A stretch of DNA of 64,000 nucleotides, taken from Coriobacteriaceae bacterium (lineage in GTDB: Bacteria; Actinomycetota; Coriobacteriia; Coriobacteriales; Coriobacteriaceae). How positions within the stretch are numbered: position 1 is the first letter of the stretch; each line of letters starts with the position of its first letter. Positions 32,777 to 40,243 of this stretch are shown here, one piece after another. Under the pieces are notes generated by a model, which did no database searches, was not told the origin of the DNA, and saw nothing but the letters and a program-made list of their open reading frames with translations. The translations under genes were made by a program, and so were the position numbers. The DNA lies in contig DAJPFV010000001.1 of assembly GCA_025993015.1 (NCBI GenBank), forward strand, positions 1,674,001 to 1,738,000. The letters run 5' to 3'.

Positions 32777-35269
32777 TTAGCTGATTCCCACAAACATGCA
32801 GCCCGAGGTCGCCCCGCGTAGGCGGGCGGCGGGCTTGCGGCCGGCCTGCGCGGCTTCGACGGCACGACGGACGCGGGCGACGGCACGGCCCACCTCATCT
32901 GCCTCGAGCAGCGTTCCGTCCACCATGAGACGACGCACGCCGGCATCGAGCAGCTGAGGAATCTGCGGCGTGAGGTCGATGGGGTAGGCATCGTACAGGC
33001 GAGAGCGGCCGTGGATGTCGGTGCGGACGGGCATGACCTTTCCGTCGATATTCTTGAGCGAGAGCTTGCGGGCACGCAGACGGCAGTTGACACAATCGTG
33101 GATGCAGCCGTTGGCAACCTGCAGAATGCAATGCTCGCTTGTCATGACGCGCGGGCGGCCAAAGACGGTGATGCCCAAAGCCGCGGGCGCGGCGGCACCG
33201 AGCGAGACAATCTCGTCGAGCGTGATTTCGGGCGAGAGCCAAAACGCACCGGCTCCGCGCTCGGCAAGCGCCTCCATGCAGGGCGTGTTGTGCACCGGCA
33301 GGCAAGAGCGAATTTCGGCCGTGGCGCCGGCCTGCGCGGCTACGGCGAGCTCGGAGATATTACCGACGGCGACGGTAGCTCCGGCATTGATCCAGGGATC
33401 GACGCGCTCGTGGTCGACGGCGCGGCAGACCTCGTCGAGTACGGGTACGATGCCCTGCTCAAACGCATCGGCGGGGGAGAGCTCGGCCGCATCGAGCGCA
33501 TCGGTGGTCATGTAGATGCGCGTGGCGCCCTCGGCGCGAGCTGCCTCGGCGGCTTCGAGCGTGGTGACGGCGGCGCAGATCTGCGGCTCATCGCGGTAAT
33601 GCTCGGGCATAGCGCGCGTACATTTGTCGAGCACCGGAATCTCGAGAGTTTTCGCGCGCTCCTCGTACGGCGCCAGAATGGCCTCTTCCAGCGCCTTGCA
33701 AGCGGCGGCGCGCACCTTGTGCACGGCGGAGAAGCCCATGCCGCAGCCCTCATCGAGCGCCACATCAAAGCTCGCGGCCTCAAAGGGCGAGGAGCCCATG
33801 CGGCCCACATGCTCAACCAGGTCTGCCGCCTCGACGGCGCGGGTCTTGGCGGCCTCGACGGTGAAGCCTGTGGCGGTGGCGGTGAGCGCGGGGCTGTCAC
33901 AGCAGGTGAGTGTGACGGTAAACGGCTCGCCCAGGCGCGCCACGACGGACGCATCAACAGCTCGGCGGCGCAGCACATCGCGCTTGAGCGCGGCGCCGGC
34001 GGCGTCGATGGCACGCTGGCTGCGAATCACGCGGACGCGGCAGCCCTCGGGCATGCTGCGGGGTACGCGACATTCGATGATGTCGCCTGCGGCGGCATCA
34101 TCGGCAGCAATGGTGGTCAGGAACTGGTCAAACTCGTTATCGTGGCGAAGCTCCAGCAGGTCGCCTTTGCCCACGGGCTCAAACAGCTCAATGCGGGCGA
34201 TGGCGGCGCGGCGACGGCGGTCGTCGGGCTTGAGACCGCGCACATCGCGGTTGGCCGGGCGGCTGCCCAGCACCGTGCCCACGATCTGGCCGCGGTTGTT
34301 GGAACGCTCGTAGCTCATCATTTCGTCGCCCGAGGTGCCGTCCTGATAGGCGTGCGTAAAGTCGCGGTTGAAGCAGCGCTTGAGCTGGCGCTGGCGGGCG
34401 GCTTCCTCGTCCTTGGCAACGGTGGCTCCGGATAGCATGTCGTCAATTTCGTGACGATATACATCAACGATGGAGTACACGTAATCGGGCGCCTTCATGC
34501 GGCCCTCGAGCTTGAGCGACGCGGCGCCGGCGTCATACAGACGGCGAACAAGCTGTGAAGTGTTGGTGTCACGCGGGCATAGCGCACGCTCGCGGCCGGC
34601 GGGGGAGAGTGCGCGACCGTTCTCGTCGATCAGCTTGTAGGGCAGGCGGCAGGGCTGGGCGCACATGCCACGGTTGGCCGATCGTCCCGCCATGGCAAAG
34701 CTCGAAAGCAGGCACAGGCCCGAGTAGCAAAAGCAGATGGCACCATGGCTAAAGACCTCAAGGTCCACATCGGGCGCGGCATCGTGAATGGCGGCAATCT
34801 CGTCGATGGAAAGCTCGCGCGAGAGGGTCACACGGTCGGCGCCCTGCTCGCGGCACCAAAGGGTTCCGCGGTCGTCGTGGATGTTTGCTTGGGTTGAGAT
34901 GTGCGTCTCGATGCCGGGCATCGTGCGCTTGACCTCAAAGAACAGGCCCCAGTCCTGGATGATGAAGGCATCGGCGCCCAGCGTGGAGCAGCGATGGATG
35001 AGTTGCAGCGCATCGCTCATCTCGGACTGCTTGATGACGATGTTGACCGTGACGTAGACGCGCGACCCGGCTAGATGTGCGGCGCGGCAGGCTTGCTCAA
35101 AGGCCTCGTCGGTAAAGTTGGTGGCCTTGCGGCGGGCGTTGAAGCTGCCCATGCCGCAGTAGATGGCGTCTGCCCCGGCGGCGAGTGCGGCGGCAAAGGG
35201 CTCGGGCCCTCCGGCGGGCGCCAAAAGCTCGGGTCTGCGGTTGGTGGTTCGACTGGCGGTTGCGGTCAT
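32777..35269 (-). CDS. U32 peptidase-family protein (RlhA/TrhP-like, long form)
   Basis: Large member (830 residues) of the family whose E. coli relatives are prephenate-dependent tRNA or rRNA hydroxylation proteins. The N-terminal barrel starts ELLAPAGGPEPFAAALAAGADAIY-like. The cysteine cluster CFCYSGLCLLSS, then CAQPC, would hold an iron-sulfur cluster. The middle (about 380-520) fits DUF3656 and the C-terminus has a second Cys-rich part (CVNCRLRARK). ATG at 35269 behind AAAGGCAGG. Pairing with a pseudouridine synthase supports an RNA-modification role. Confidence 0.88.
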   Translation of the reverse strand: MTATASRTTNRRPELLAPAGGPEPFAAALAAGADAIYCGMGSFNARRKATNFTDEAFEQACRAAHLAGSRVYVTVNIVIKQSEMSDALQLIHRCSTLGADAFIIQDWGLFFEVKRTMPGIETHISTQANIHDDRGTLWCREQGADRVTLSRELSIDEIAAIHDAAPDVDLEVFSHGAICFCYSGLCLLSSFAMAGRSANRGMCAQPCRLPYKLIDENGRALSPAGRERALCPRDTNTSQLVRRLYDAGAASLKLEGRMKAPDYVYSIVDVYRHEIDDMLSGATVAKDEEAARQRQLKRCFNRDFTHAYQDGTSGDEMMSYERSNNRGQIVGTVLGSRPANRDVRGLKPDDRRRRAAIARIELFEPVGKGDLLELRHDNEFDQFLTTIAADDAAAGDIIECRVPRSMPEGCRVRVIRSQRAIDAAGAALKRDVLRRRAVDASVVARLGEPFTVTLTCCDSPALTATATGFTVEAAKTRAVEAADLVEHVGRMGSSPFEAASFDVALDEGCGMGFSAVHKVRAAACKALEEAILAPYEERAKTLEIPVLDKCTRAMPEHYRDEPQICAAVTTLEAAEAARAEGATRIYMTTDALDAAELSPADAFEQGIVPVLDEVCRAVDHERVDPWINAGATVAVGNISELAVAAQAGATAEIRSCLPVHNTPCMEALAERGAGAFWLSPEITLDEIVSLGAAAPAALGITVFGRPRVMTSEHCILQVANGCIHDCVNCRLRARKLSLKNIDGKVMPVRTDIHGRSRLYDAYPIDLTPQIPQLLDAGVRRLMVDGTLLEADEVGRAVARVRRAVEAAQAGRKPAARLRGATSGCMFVGIS

Positions 35270-35375
35270 ATCCTGCCTTTCAAAATGCTCAGATATTCAA
35301 AAGTATAGTGGTGCTGTTGCGGCGGGCGATGCCCGTGCTCCAAGCGGGATAAAGTCTTCAGCAGTCCTTGCAGCA

Positions 35376-35447
35376 AAAATGACCCGTTTCCCTCCGTCCC
35401 CTATGGATTACCTGATCCGATGGGGACGGAGGGAAACGGATCATTTT
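35376..35447. repeat. Long REP-like palindrome
   Basis: A 26-bp stem with one mismatch; each arm reads GTTTCCCTCCGTCCCC or its complement, with an 18-20 nt loop. It sits between the divergent U32 and ridA genes. Nothing else is clear in 35270-35567. Confidence 0.85.
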
Positions 35448-35567
35448 GAGCTTCACCGTCCGGTCGTGCCGTTCAGCGGCCGACAGGTGCCGTTGGGCGA
35501 TAAATTATTCTCGCAACGTGATAATAATCTTGCATCGCGCGGAAACCTTGAGTACTATCCCAAATCA

Positions 35568-35615
35568 AGCGCGGTGTTCAGACCGAATTGTGCCTCCCGG
35601 TGTGAACACCGCGCT
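35568..35615 (+). promoter_or_regulatory. Leader hairpin upstream of ridA
   Basis: AGCGCGGTGTTCA pairs perfectly with TGAACACCGCGCT around a 22-nt loop, ending 33 bp before the start codon. Could be a leader structure or an operator. Confidence 0.5.
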
Positions 35616-35648
35616 CACGCTCTCTCAATTGATCGTAAGGAGAAAAAC

Positions 35649-36026
35649 ATGAGCAAGACCGTCGTGTCTTCCGATAACGCACCCGCAGCCATCGGCCCGT
35701 ATTCCCCCGGTATCCAGGCCGACAACATGGTGTTCCTGTCCGGCCAGCTGGGCATCGATCCCGCGACCGGCAAGATGCCCGAGGGCGTCGAGGCCCAGGC
35801 CAAGCAGTCCCTCGCCAACGTCGAGGCCCTGCTGACCGCTGCCGGCGCCACCTTTGCCGATGTCGTCAAGACCACGGTCTACCTGGCCGACATTGCCGAC
35901 TTCGCTGCCGTGAACGAGATTTACGCCTCCAGGTTCGAGGCTCCGTTCCCCGCGCGCAGCGCTTTCCAGGTTGCCGCCCTTCCGGCCGGTGGTCTGGTCG
36001 AGATCGAGGTCGTCGCCGCTCTCTAA
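35649..36026 (+). CDS. ridA: RidA-family reactive intermediate deaminase
   Basis: Hydrolyses reactive enamine/imine products of PLP enzymes. 125 residues with Arg103 in RSAFQVAALPAG and the C-terminal EIEVVAAL; the key Arg is present. ATG behind AAGGAG. It stands alone with its own terminator, but the PLP ammonia-lyase YgeX encoded 18 kb away makes aminoacrylate, a classic RidA substrate. Confidence 0.95.
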   Translation: MSKTVVSSDNAPAAIGPYSPGIQADNMVFLSGQLGIDPATGKMPEGVEAQAKQSLANVEALLTAAGATFADVVKTTVYLADIADFAAVNEIYASRFEAPFPARSAFQVAALPAGGLVEIEVVAAL

Positions 36027-36056
36027 GGCGTTGGCCACAACTAAACATGACATGCA

Positions 36057-36094
36057 AAAAGACCCTGCAGCGCGTGCGAGCTGCAGGGTCTTTT
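36057..36094 (+). terminator. Terminator after ridA
   Basis: Perfect 15-bp stem AAAAGACCCTGCAGC / GCTGCAGGGTCTTTT; works in both directions and lies between convergent genes. Confidence 0.93.
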
Positions 36095-36138
36095 GTCAAG
36101 TGACGGATCGCTTGTGGAGCCGCGCTCCATTTTGCTCG

Positions 36139-36795
36139 TTAGCCCTCCTTGCGGACTTTTTGCAGGTAGCGGTAGACGCTGGGCTCCGAGATGCCCAGCG
36201 CGGTGGCAGCGCAGGCCACGGCACCCTTGAGCATGAACACCCCGTTGCCGTTGAGGTGGCGAATGACGTCCACGCGGTCGCTCTGACCAAGCGACGCTAC
36301 ATCCAGCCCTCGCGCGCTCAGCAGCTCGGCAATACTGCGGTCGATGAGCTCCTGTGTGGACTCCGAAAGGCTTTCGACCTCGATAGGGGCGGGCTCCGTG
36401 CGCGTCGGCGCCGCGTCGAAGCACGCCATGAGCTGCTGCGCCATGGCGTTGATGGAGCGCACGGTCGAGAGGTCGGTGTTGACGCAGAGCATACCGACGA
36501 TCTCGTCATTCTCGCGGATAAAGTACGTCGCTGACTCCAACGTCTTGCCGCCGGCACCGCGCCCCTCGTAGCCCGTAATAAACGGCAGGTCGCGATACTT
36601 GGGGTCGTGCATGATCTTGAGTGCCAGATCGGTGGCGGGGCCGCCGACCTTGCGGCCGCTCACGATGCCGTTGCGAATATCGACGATGGCGTGGTCGGGA
36701 TCCGAGAAATCGTGCAGCACGATTTCGCTGTTTTTGCCGAGTATCTGCTCCAGAAAATCGACCATCGGCAAAAAGCGGCGTACGGTCTCGTTCAC
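36139..36795 (-). CDS. YheO-type PAS/HTH transcriptional regulator 1
   Basis: Regulator of 218 residues with an N-terminal PAS-like YheO domain (GKNSEIVLHDFSDPDHAIV, NGIVSGRKVGG) and a C-terminal Fis-type helix-turn-helix (ALGISEPSVYRYLQKVRKEG), as in DauR. Start is GTG at 36795 behind AAAGGAG. Divergent from the NCS2 permease that heads the first half of the purine cluster, so it probably controls it. A paralogue at 53266 heads the second half. Confidence 0.88.
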   Translation of the reverse strand: MNETVRRFLPMVDFLEQILGKNSEIVLHDFSDPDHAIVDIRNGIVSGRKVGGPATDLALKIMHDPKYRDLPFITGYEGRGAGGKTLESATYFIRENDEIVGMLCVNTDLSTVRSINAMAQQLMACFDAAPTRTEPAPIEVESLSESTQELIDRSIAELLSARGLDVASLGQSDRVDVIRHLNGNGVFMLKGAVACAATALGISEPSVYRYLQKVRKEG

Positions 36796-37147
36796 GGGCA
36801 ACTCCTTTGGGTGAAATCGGAAATGTTCATAACAATTTTTTCTCATGGTAACACGCTGCCCATCATCTCGTATATCCGCAGGTATATTGCGTAATACAGA
36901 TGAGCGGTAGATATTTGGCGGTAAACGGTTGACCAAAAGAAAAGTTAGATGTTATTTTGACCAGACACTTTCCTGACCTGCGGAAATGCGTTATTTCAGC
37001 TGAAGAATAGTCTGATAACAAAAAATTATTATTGAGAATGAGAATCATCTTTAATACGATATGCAATGAAGGCACAACCTCAACCCCGCACTGCGTCACA
37101 ATAGAGCGTTAGATGCGAAAACAACTACTTCGAGGATTGGTGGTCAA
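36796..37147 (+). promoter_or_regulatory. Divergent control region before the NCS2 permease
   Basis: AT-rich 352 bp. TTGACC at 36929 is a candidate -35. TGAGAATGAGAATCA at 37033-37047 matches 11 of 14 informative positions of the Fur 7-1-7 box. AACAAAAAATTATT near 37017 weakly resembles the palindrome found before ygeX. No small gene is visible. Confidence 0.45.
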
Positions 37148-38542
37148 ATGACCCAGGAGACGGTTACGAACGGCACTGAAGCCCTGTTCACTCGTGAAGG
37201 CATGCCTCCCGTTAAGGAAATGATCCCGTGTGCCCTTCAGCACGTACTGGCTTCGTTTGCCGGTATCATCACCCCGGCTGTCATCATGGCTGGCGTCTAC
37301 GGCTTTAATAGCCAGCAGAGCACCGACATCATCCAGGTCGCGCTCATTCTTTCGGCAATCGACACGGCCCTTCAGGCCTTCGCTCCCTTCCGTCGCATCG
37401 GCGGCGGCCTGCCCATCGTCATGGGCGTTTCGTTCGCGTTCCTCCCGGCCCTCCAGGCCATGGGTGCCTCGGGCTTTAGCTTTGGCGCTCTGCTGGGCGG
37501 CGAGATCGTCGGCGGCGCCGTCGCGGTCCTCTTTGGTCTGGCCTACAGCAAGATTAAGTGGCTGTTCCCGCCTGTCGTGACCGGTACGGTCATCTTCTCC
37601 ATTGGCGTCTCTCTCTATCCCACGGCCGTCAAGTACATGGCCGGTGGCATGGGCACGCCGCTGTGGGGCACTCCGCAGGCCTGGTGCGTCGCTCTTATCA
37701 CCTTCGCCGTGGTCTTTGCGCTCGCCAACTTTGGCAAGGGCACGCTCAAGCTGGGATCCGTGTTCTTTGGCATGATCGTTGGCATGATCGTTTCGATTCC
37801 CTTTGGCATGATCGACTTCTCCAGCGTTGCCACCGCTCAGGTCTTCGCCCTTCCCAAGCTCATGCCCTATGCGCTCGAGTTTGATCCCGAGGTCTGCATT
37901 ACCCTCGCCGTCGTGTTCCCCATGGTTGCCATCCAGGTTATCGGTGACGTCTCCGCCGCCTGCCTGGGCTCCATCGACCGTATGCCCACCGAGCGCGAGC
38001 TCTCCGGCGCTATCGTGTCCCAGGGTCTCACCTCTATGGTCGGCGGCCTGCTGGGCGGTCTTCCCACCAGCGCCCTTGGCCAGAACGTGGGCATCATCTG
38101 CTCCAACAAGGTCGTCAACAAGTGGGTCTTTGTGATCATCGCGGCCGTCTTTGCCATCGCCGGTCTGTTCCCGCAGCTCTCTGCTGTCCTTTCCGCTATC
38201 CCGCAGCCCGTCATCGGCGGCGCGACCGTCGGCGTCTTTGGCACCATCACTATGAACGGCGTGCGCATGTTCACTCGCGAGGGCCTCACGCAGCGCACTA
38301 CCACCATCGTCGGTACCTCCGTCGTCTTTGGCCTGGGTATCTGGATGGCCAGCGGTTGCCTTGCCGGCGAGGGTATGCCCGCCTGGGTGTCCACCGTCAT
38401 CGGCTCCAATGCCGTAACCCCCACTGCCATCATGGCCATTGTCCTTAACCTGATCCTTCCGCAGACGCCGGTCGTGGCTCAGCACATCGATGCCGCCAAG
38501 GATGCCGCTGTGGATCTGGTCCTGCCCGAGAGCAAGAAGTAA
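37148..38542 (+). CDS. NCS2-family purine permease (xanthine/urate type)
   Basis: Proton-coupled uptake of a purine. The 464-residue membrane protein has 12-14 hydrophobic segments; QNVG in TSALGQNVGIICSNKV fits the NCS2 signature helix, and GIITPAV lies near the start. Xanthine and urate are the likely substrates, given the degradation genes downstream. ATG behind GAGG. First gene of the first half-cluster. Confidence 0.92.
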   Translation: MTQETVTNGTEALFTREGMPPVKEMIPCALQHVLASFAGIITPAVIMAGVYGFNSQQSTDIIQVALILSAIDTALQAFAPFRRIGGGLPIVMGVSFAFLPALQAMGASGFSFGALLGGEIVGGAVAVLFGLAYSKIKWLFPPVVTGTVIFSIGVSLYPTAVKYMAGGMGTPLWGTPQAWCVALITFAVVFALANFGKGTLKLGSVFFGMIVGMIVSIPFGMIDFSSVATAQVFALPKLMPYALEFDPEVCITLAVVFPMVAIQVIGDVSAACLGSIDRMPTERELSGAIVSQGLTSMVGGLLGGLPTSALGQNVGIICSNKVVNKWVFVIIAAVFAIAGLFPQLSAVLSAIPQPVIGGATVGVFGTITMNGVRMFTREGLTQRTTTIVGTSVVFGLGIWMASGCLAGEGMPAWVSTVIGSNAVTPTAIMAIVLNLILPQTPVVAQHIDAAKDAAVDLVLPESKK

Positions 38543-38738
38543 CCAATTCGGTGCTATTCGCTGGCGGACGCATCGCCTCGTCCGCCGGCGCCATGCGGCG
38601 CCAAGCCGCACTTCAAAGGGCTTGTCCCTTTGGTGAAGCGTTGACGGGAGAGGGCCCGTTTCCGGTGTAGGCCGGCGCTTCGCACTTCCGCCATGTCAGA
38701 GGTGTCAAACCCCGCCCCTGATGTTGAAGGGAGCATTT
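38543..38738 (+). other. GC-rich spacer between the permease and ssnA
   Basis: 196 bp. It can form GGCGGACG / CGTCCGCC, GGCGCC / GGCGCC and AAGGG / CCCTT hairpins in a row. It may act as a terminator or mRNA-stability site; no T-tract is seen. Confidence 0.4.
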
Positions 38739-40094
38739 ATGCTTCTGGTCGCTAACGGTTCCGTCTTTACCCGCAACGCTCAGACTCCGTTTATTCCCAA
38801 CGGTGCGGTCGCCATTGACGGAGATACGATCGTCGAAGTGGGCCCCGAGCGCGAGCTCAAGGCCAAGTACCCGGATGCCGAGTACGTCGACGCCCAGGGC
38901 AACCTCATCATGCCCGGACTTATCAACTGCCACACCCACATCTACTCGGGTCTGGCCCGCGGCCTTGCCATTAAGGGCTGCAACCCCACCAACTTCCTGG
39001 AGAATCTTGAGCAGCAGTGGTGGAAGATCGATGACAACCTGACGCTCGACGGCACCAAGGCCAGCGCCTATGCCACGATTCTTGACTCCATCCGCGATGG
39101 CGTCACCACGATCTTCGATCACCATGCGAGCTTCTGCGAGATCCCGGGAAGCCTCTTTACCATTAAGGACGCAGCTCAGGAGCTGGGCATGCGTTCGTGC
39201 CTGTGCTACGAGGTTTCCGACCGCCGTGGCCAGGAAAAGTGCGATCAGGCTATTGCCGAGAACGCCGAGTTTGCCCAGTGGGCCGCCAAGGAGCGTCGCG
39301 ATAACGACAACCACATGATCGCCGCAATGTTTGGCGGTCACGCCACCTTTACGCTGTCGGATGAGACCATGGATAAGATGGCCGAGGCCAACAACGGTCT
39401 GACCGGCTTCCACATCCACGTGTGCGAGGGCATGAACGATGTGTGGGATTCCCGCCTCAACCGCGGCGGCATCAGCCCCGTCGAGCGCCTGCTGCAACAC
39501 AACCTGCTCGGCCCCGACACCATGCTGGGCCACTGCATCCACGTGACGCCCGCCGAGATGGATATCGTCAAGGAGTCCGGCACCTGGCTGGTTAACAACC
39601 CCGAATCCAATATGGGCAATGCCGTGGGCTGCGCCCCCGTGCTCGAATTCTTCCGCCGCGGCATCCCCGTGTGCATGGGCACCGACGCCTACACCCACGA
39701 TATGCTCGAGAGCCTTAAGGTCTTCTTGATCATTCAGCGCCACAACGCCGCCATGCCCAACGTGGGCTGGTGCGAGGCCATGACCATGCTGTTCGAGAAT
39801 AACGCCAAGATGGCCAGCAAGTACTTCGATCGCAAGCTCGGTGTGCTTGAGCCCGGCGCTGCCGCCGACGTCATCGTTATGGACTACAAGCCCTTTACGC
39901 CGCTGAGCGAGGAGAACATCGACGGCCACATGCTCTTTGGCATGATGGGCAAAAACTGCCGTACCACCATCATCAACGGCCGCGTCCTGTACAAGGATCG
40001 CGAGTTTGTCGGTATCGATGAGGAAAAGATTAACGCGTGGACCATGGCTGAGTCCAAGAAGCTCTGGAGCGCGCTTAACAATCGCACCTACTAA
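38739..40094 (+). CDS. ssnA: SsnA-type amidohydrolase
   Basis: Metal-dependent deaminase or hydrolase of the guanine deaminase/atrazine hydrolase branch. Metal ligands are His65 and His67 in NCHTHIYSG, HIHVCEG, HCIHVTP and GTDAY. 451 residues. ATG at 38739 behind GAAGGGAG; a Met six codons upstream overlies the ribosome site. In enteric bacteria ssnA belongs to the same urate-linked gene set as ygfK and xdhD. Confidence 0.92.
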   Translation: MLLVANGSVFTRNAQTPFIPNGAVAIDGDTIVEVGPERELKAKYPDAEYVDAQGNLIMPGLINCHTHIYSGLARGLAIKGCNPTNFLENLEQQWWKIDDNLTLDGTKASAYATILDSIRDGVTTIFDHHASFCEIPGSLFTIKDAAQELGMRSCLCYEVSDRRGQEKCDQAIAENAEFAQWAAKERRDNDNHMIAAMFGGHATFTLSDETMDKMAEANNGLTGFHIHVCEGMNDVWDSRLNRGGISPVERLLQHNLLGPDTMLGHCIHVTPAEMDIVKESGTWLVNNPESNMGNAVGCAPVLEFFRRGIPVCMGTDAYTHDMLESLKVFLIIQRHNAAMPNVGWCEAMTMLFENNAKMASKYFDRKLGVLEPGAAADVIVMDYKPFTPLSEENIDGHMLFGMMGKNCRTTIINGRVLYKDREFVGIDEEKINAWTMAESKKLWSALNNRTY

Positions 40095-40243
40095 TTCACA
40101 AGTAGATTCACGCGCGTCGGATGTTTCGCCGCATCTGACGCGCGTATAGGCGGCCTCCGCGGGGTCGCCGGCGCTGTGCTAGCGCTACACCGTATTTGCG
40201 CCCGCCGCGCGGTCTCGCCGGGCGTTACAGAGAGGAGCTCATT
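40095..40243 (+). other. Hairpin-rich spacer before ygfK
   Basis: 149 bp with ACGCGCGTC-GATG pairing with CATC-GACGCGCGT (about 40111-40145) and a further GC-rich palindrome near 40150-40190. No T-tract. Confidence 0.4.
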
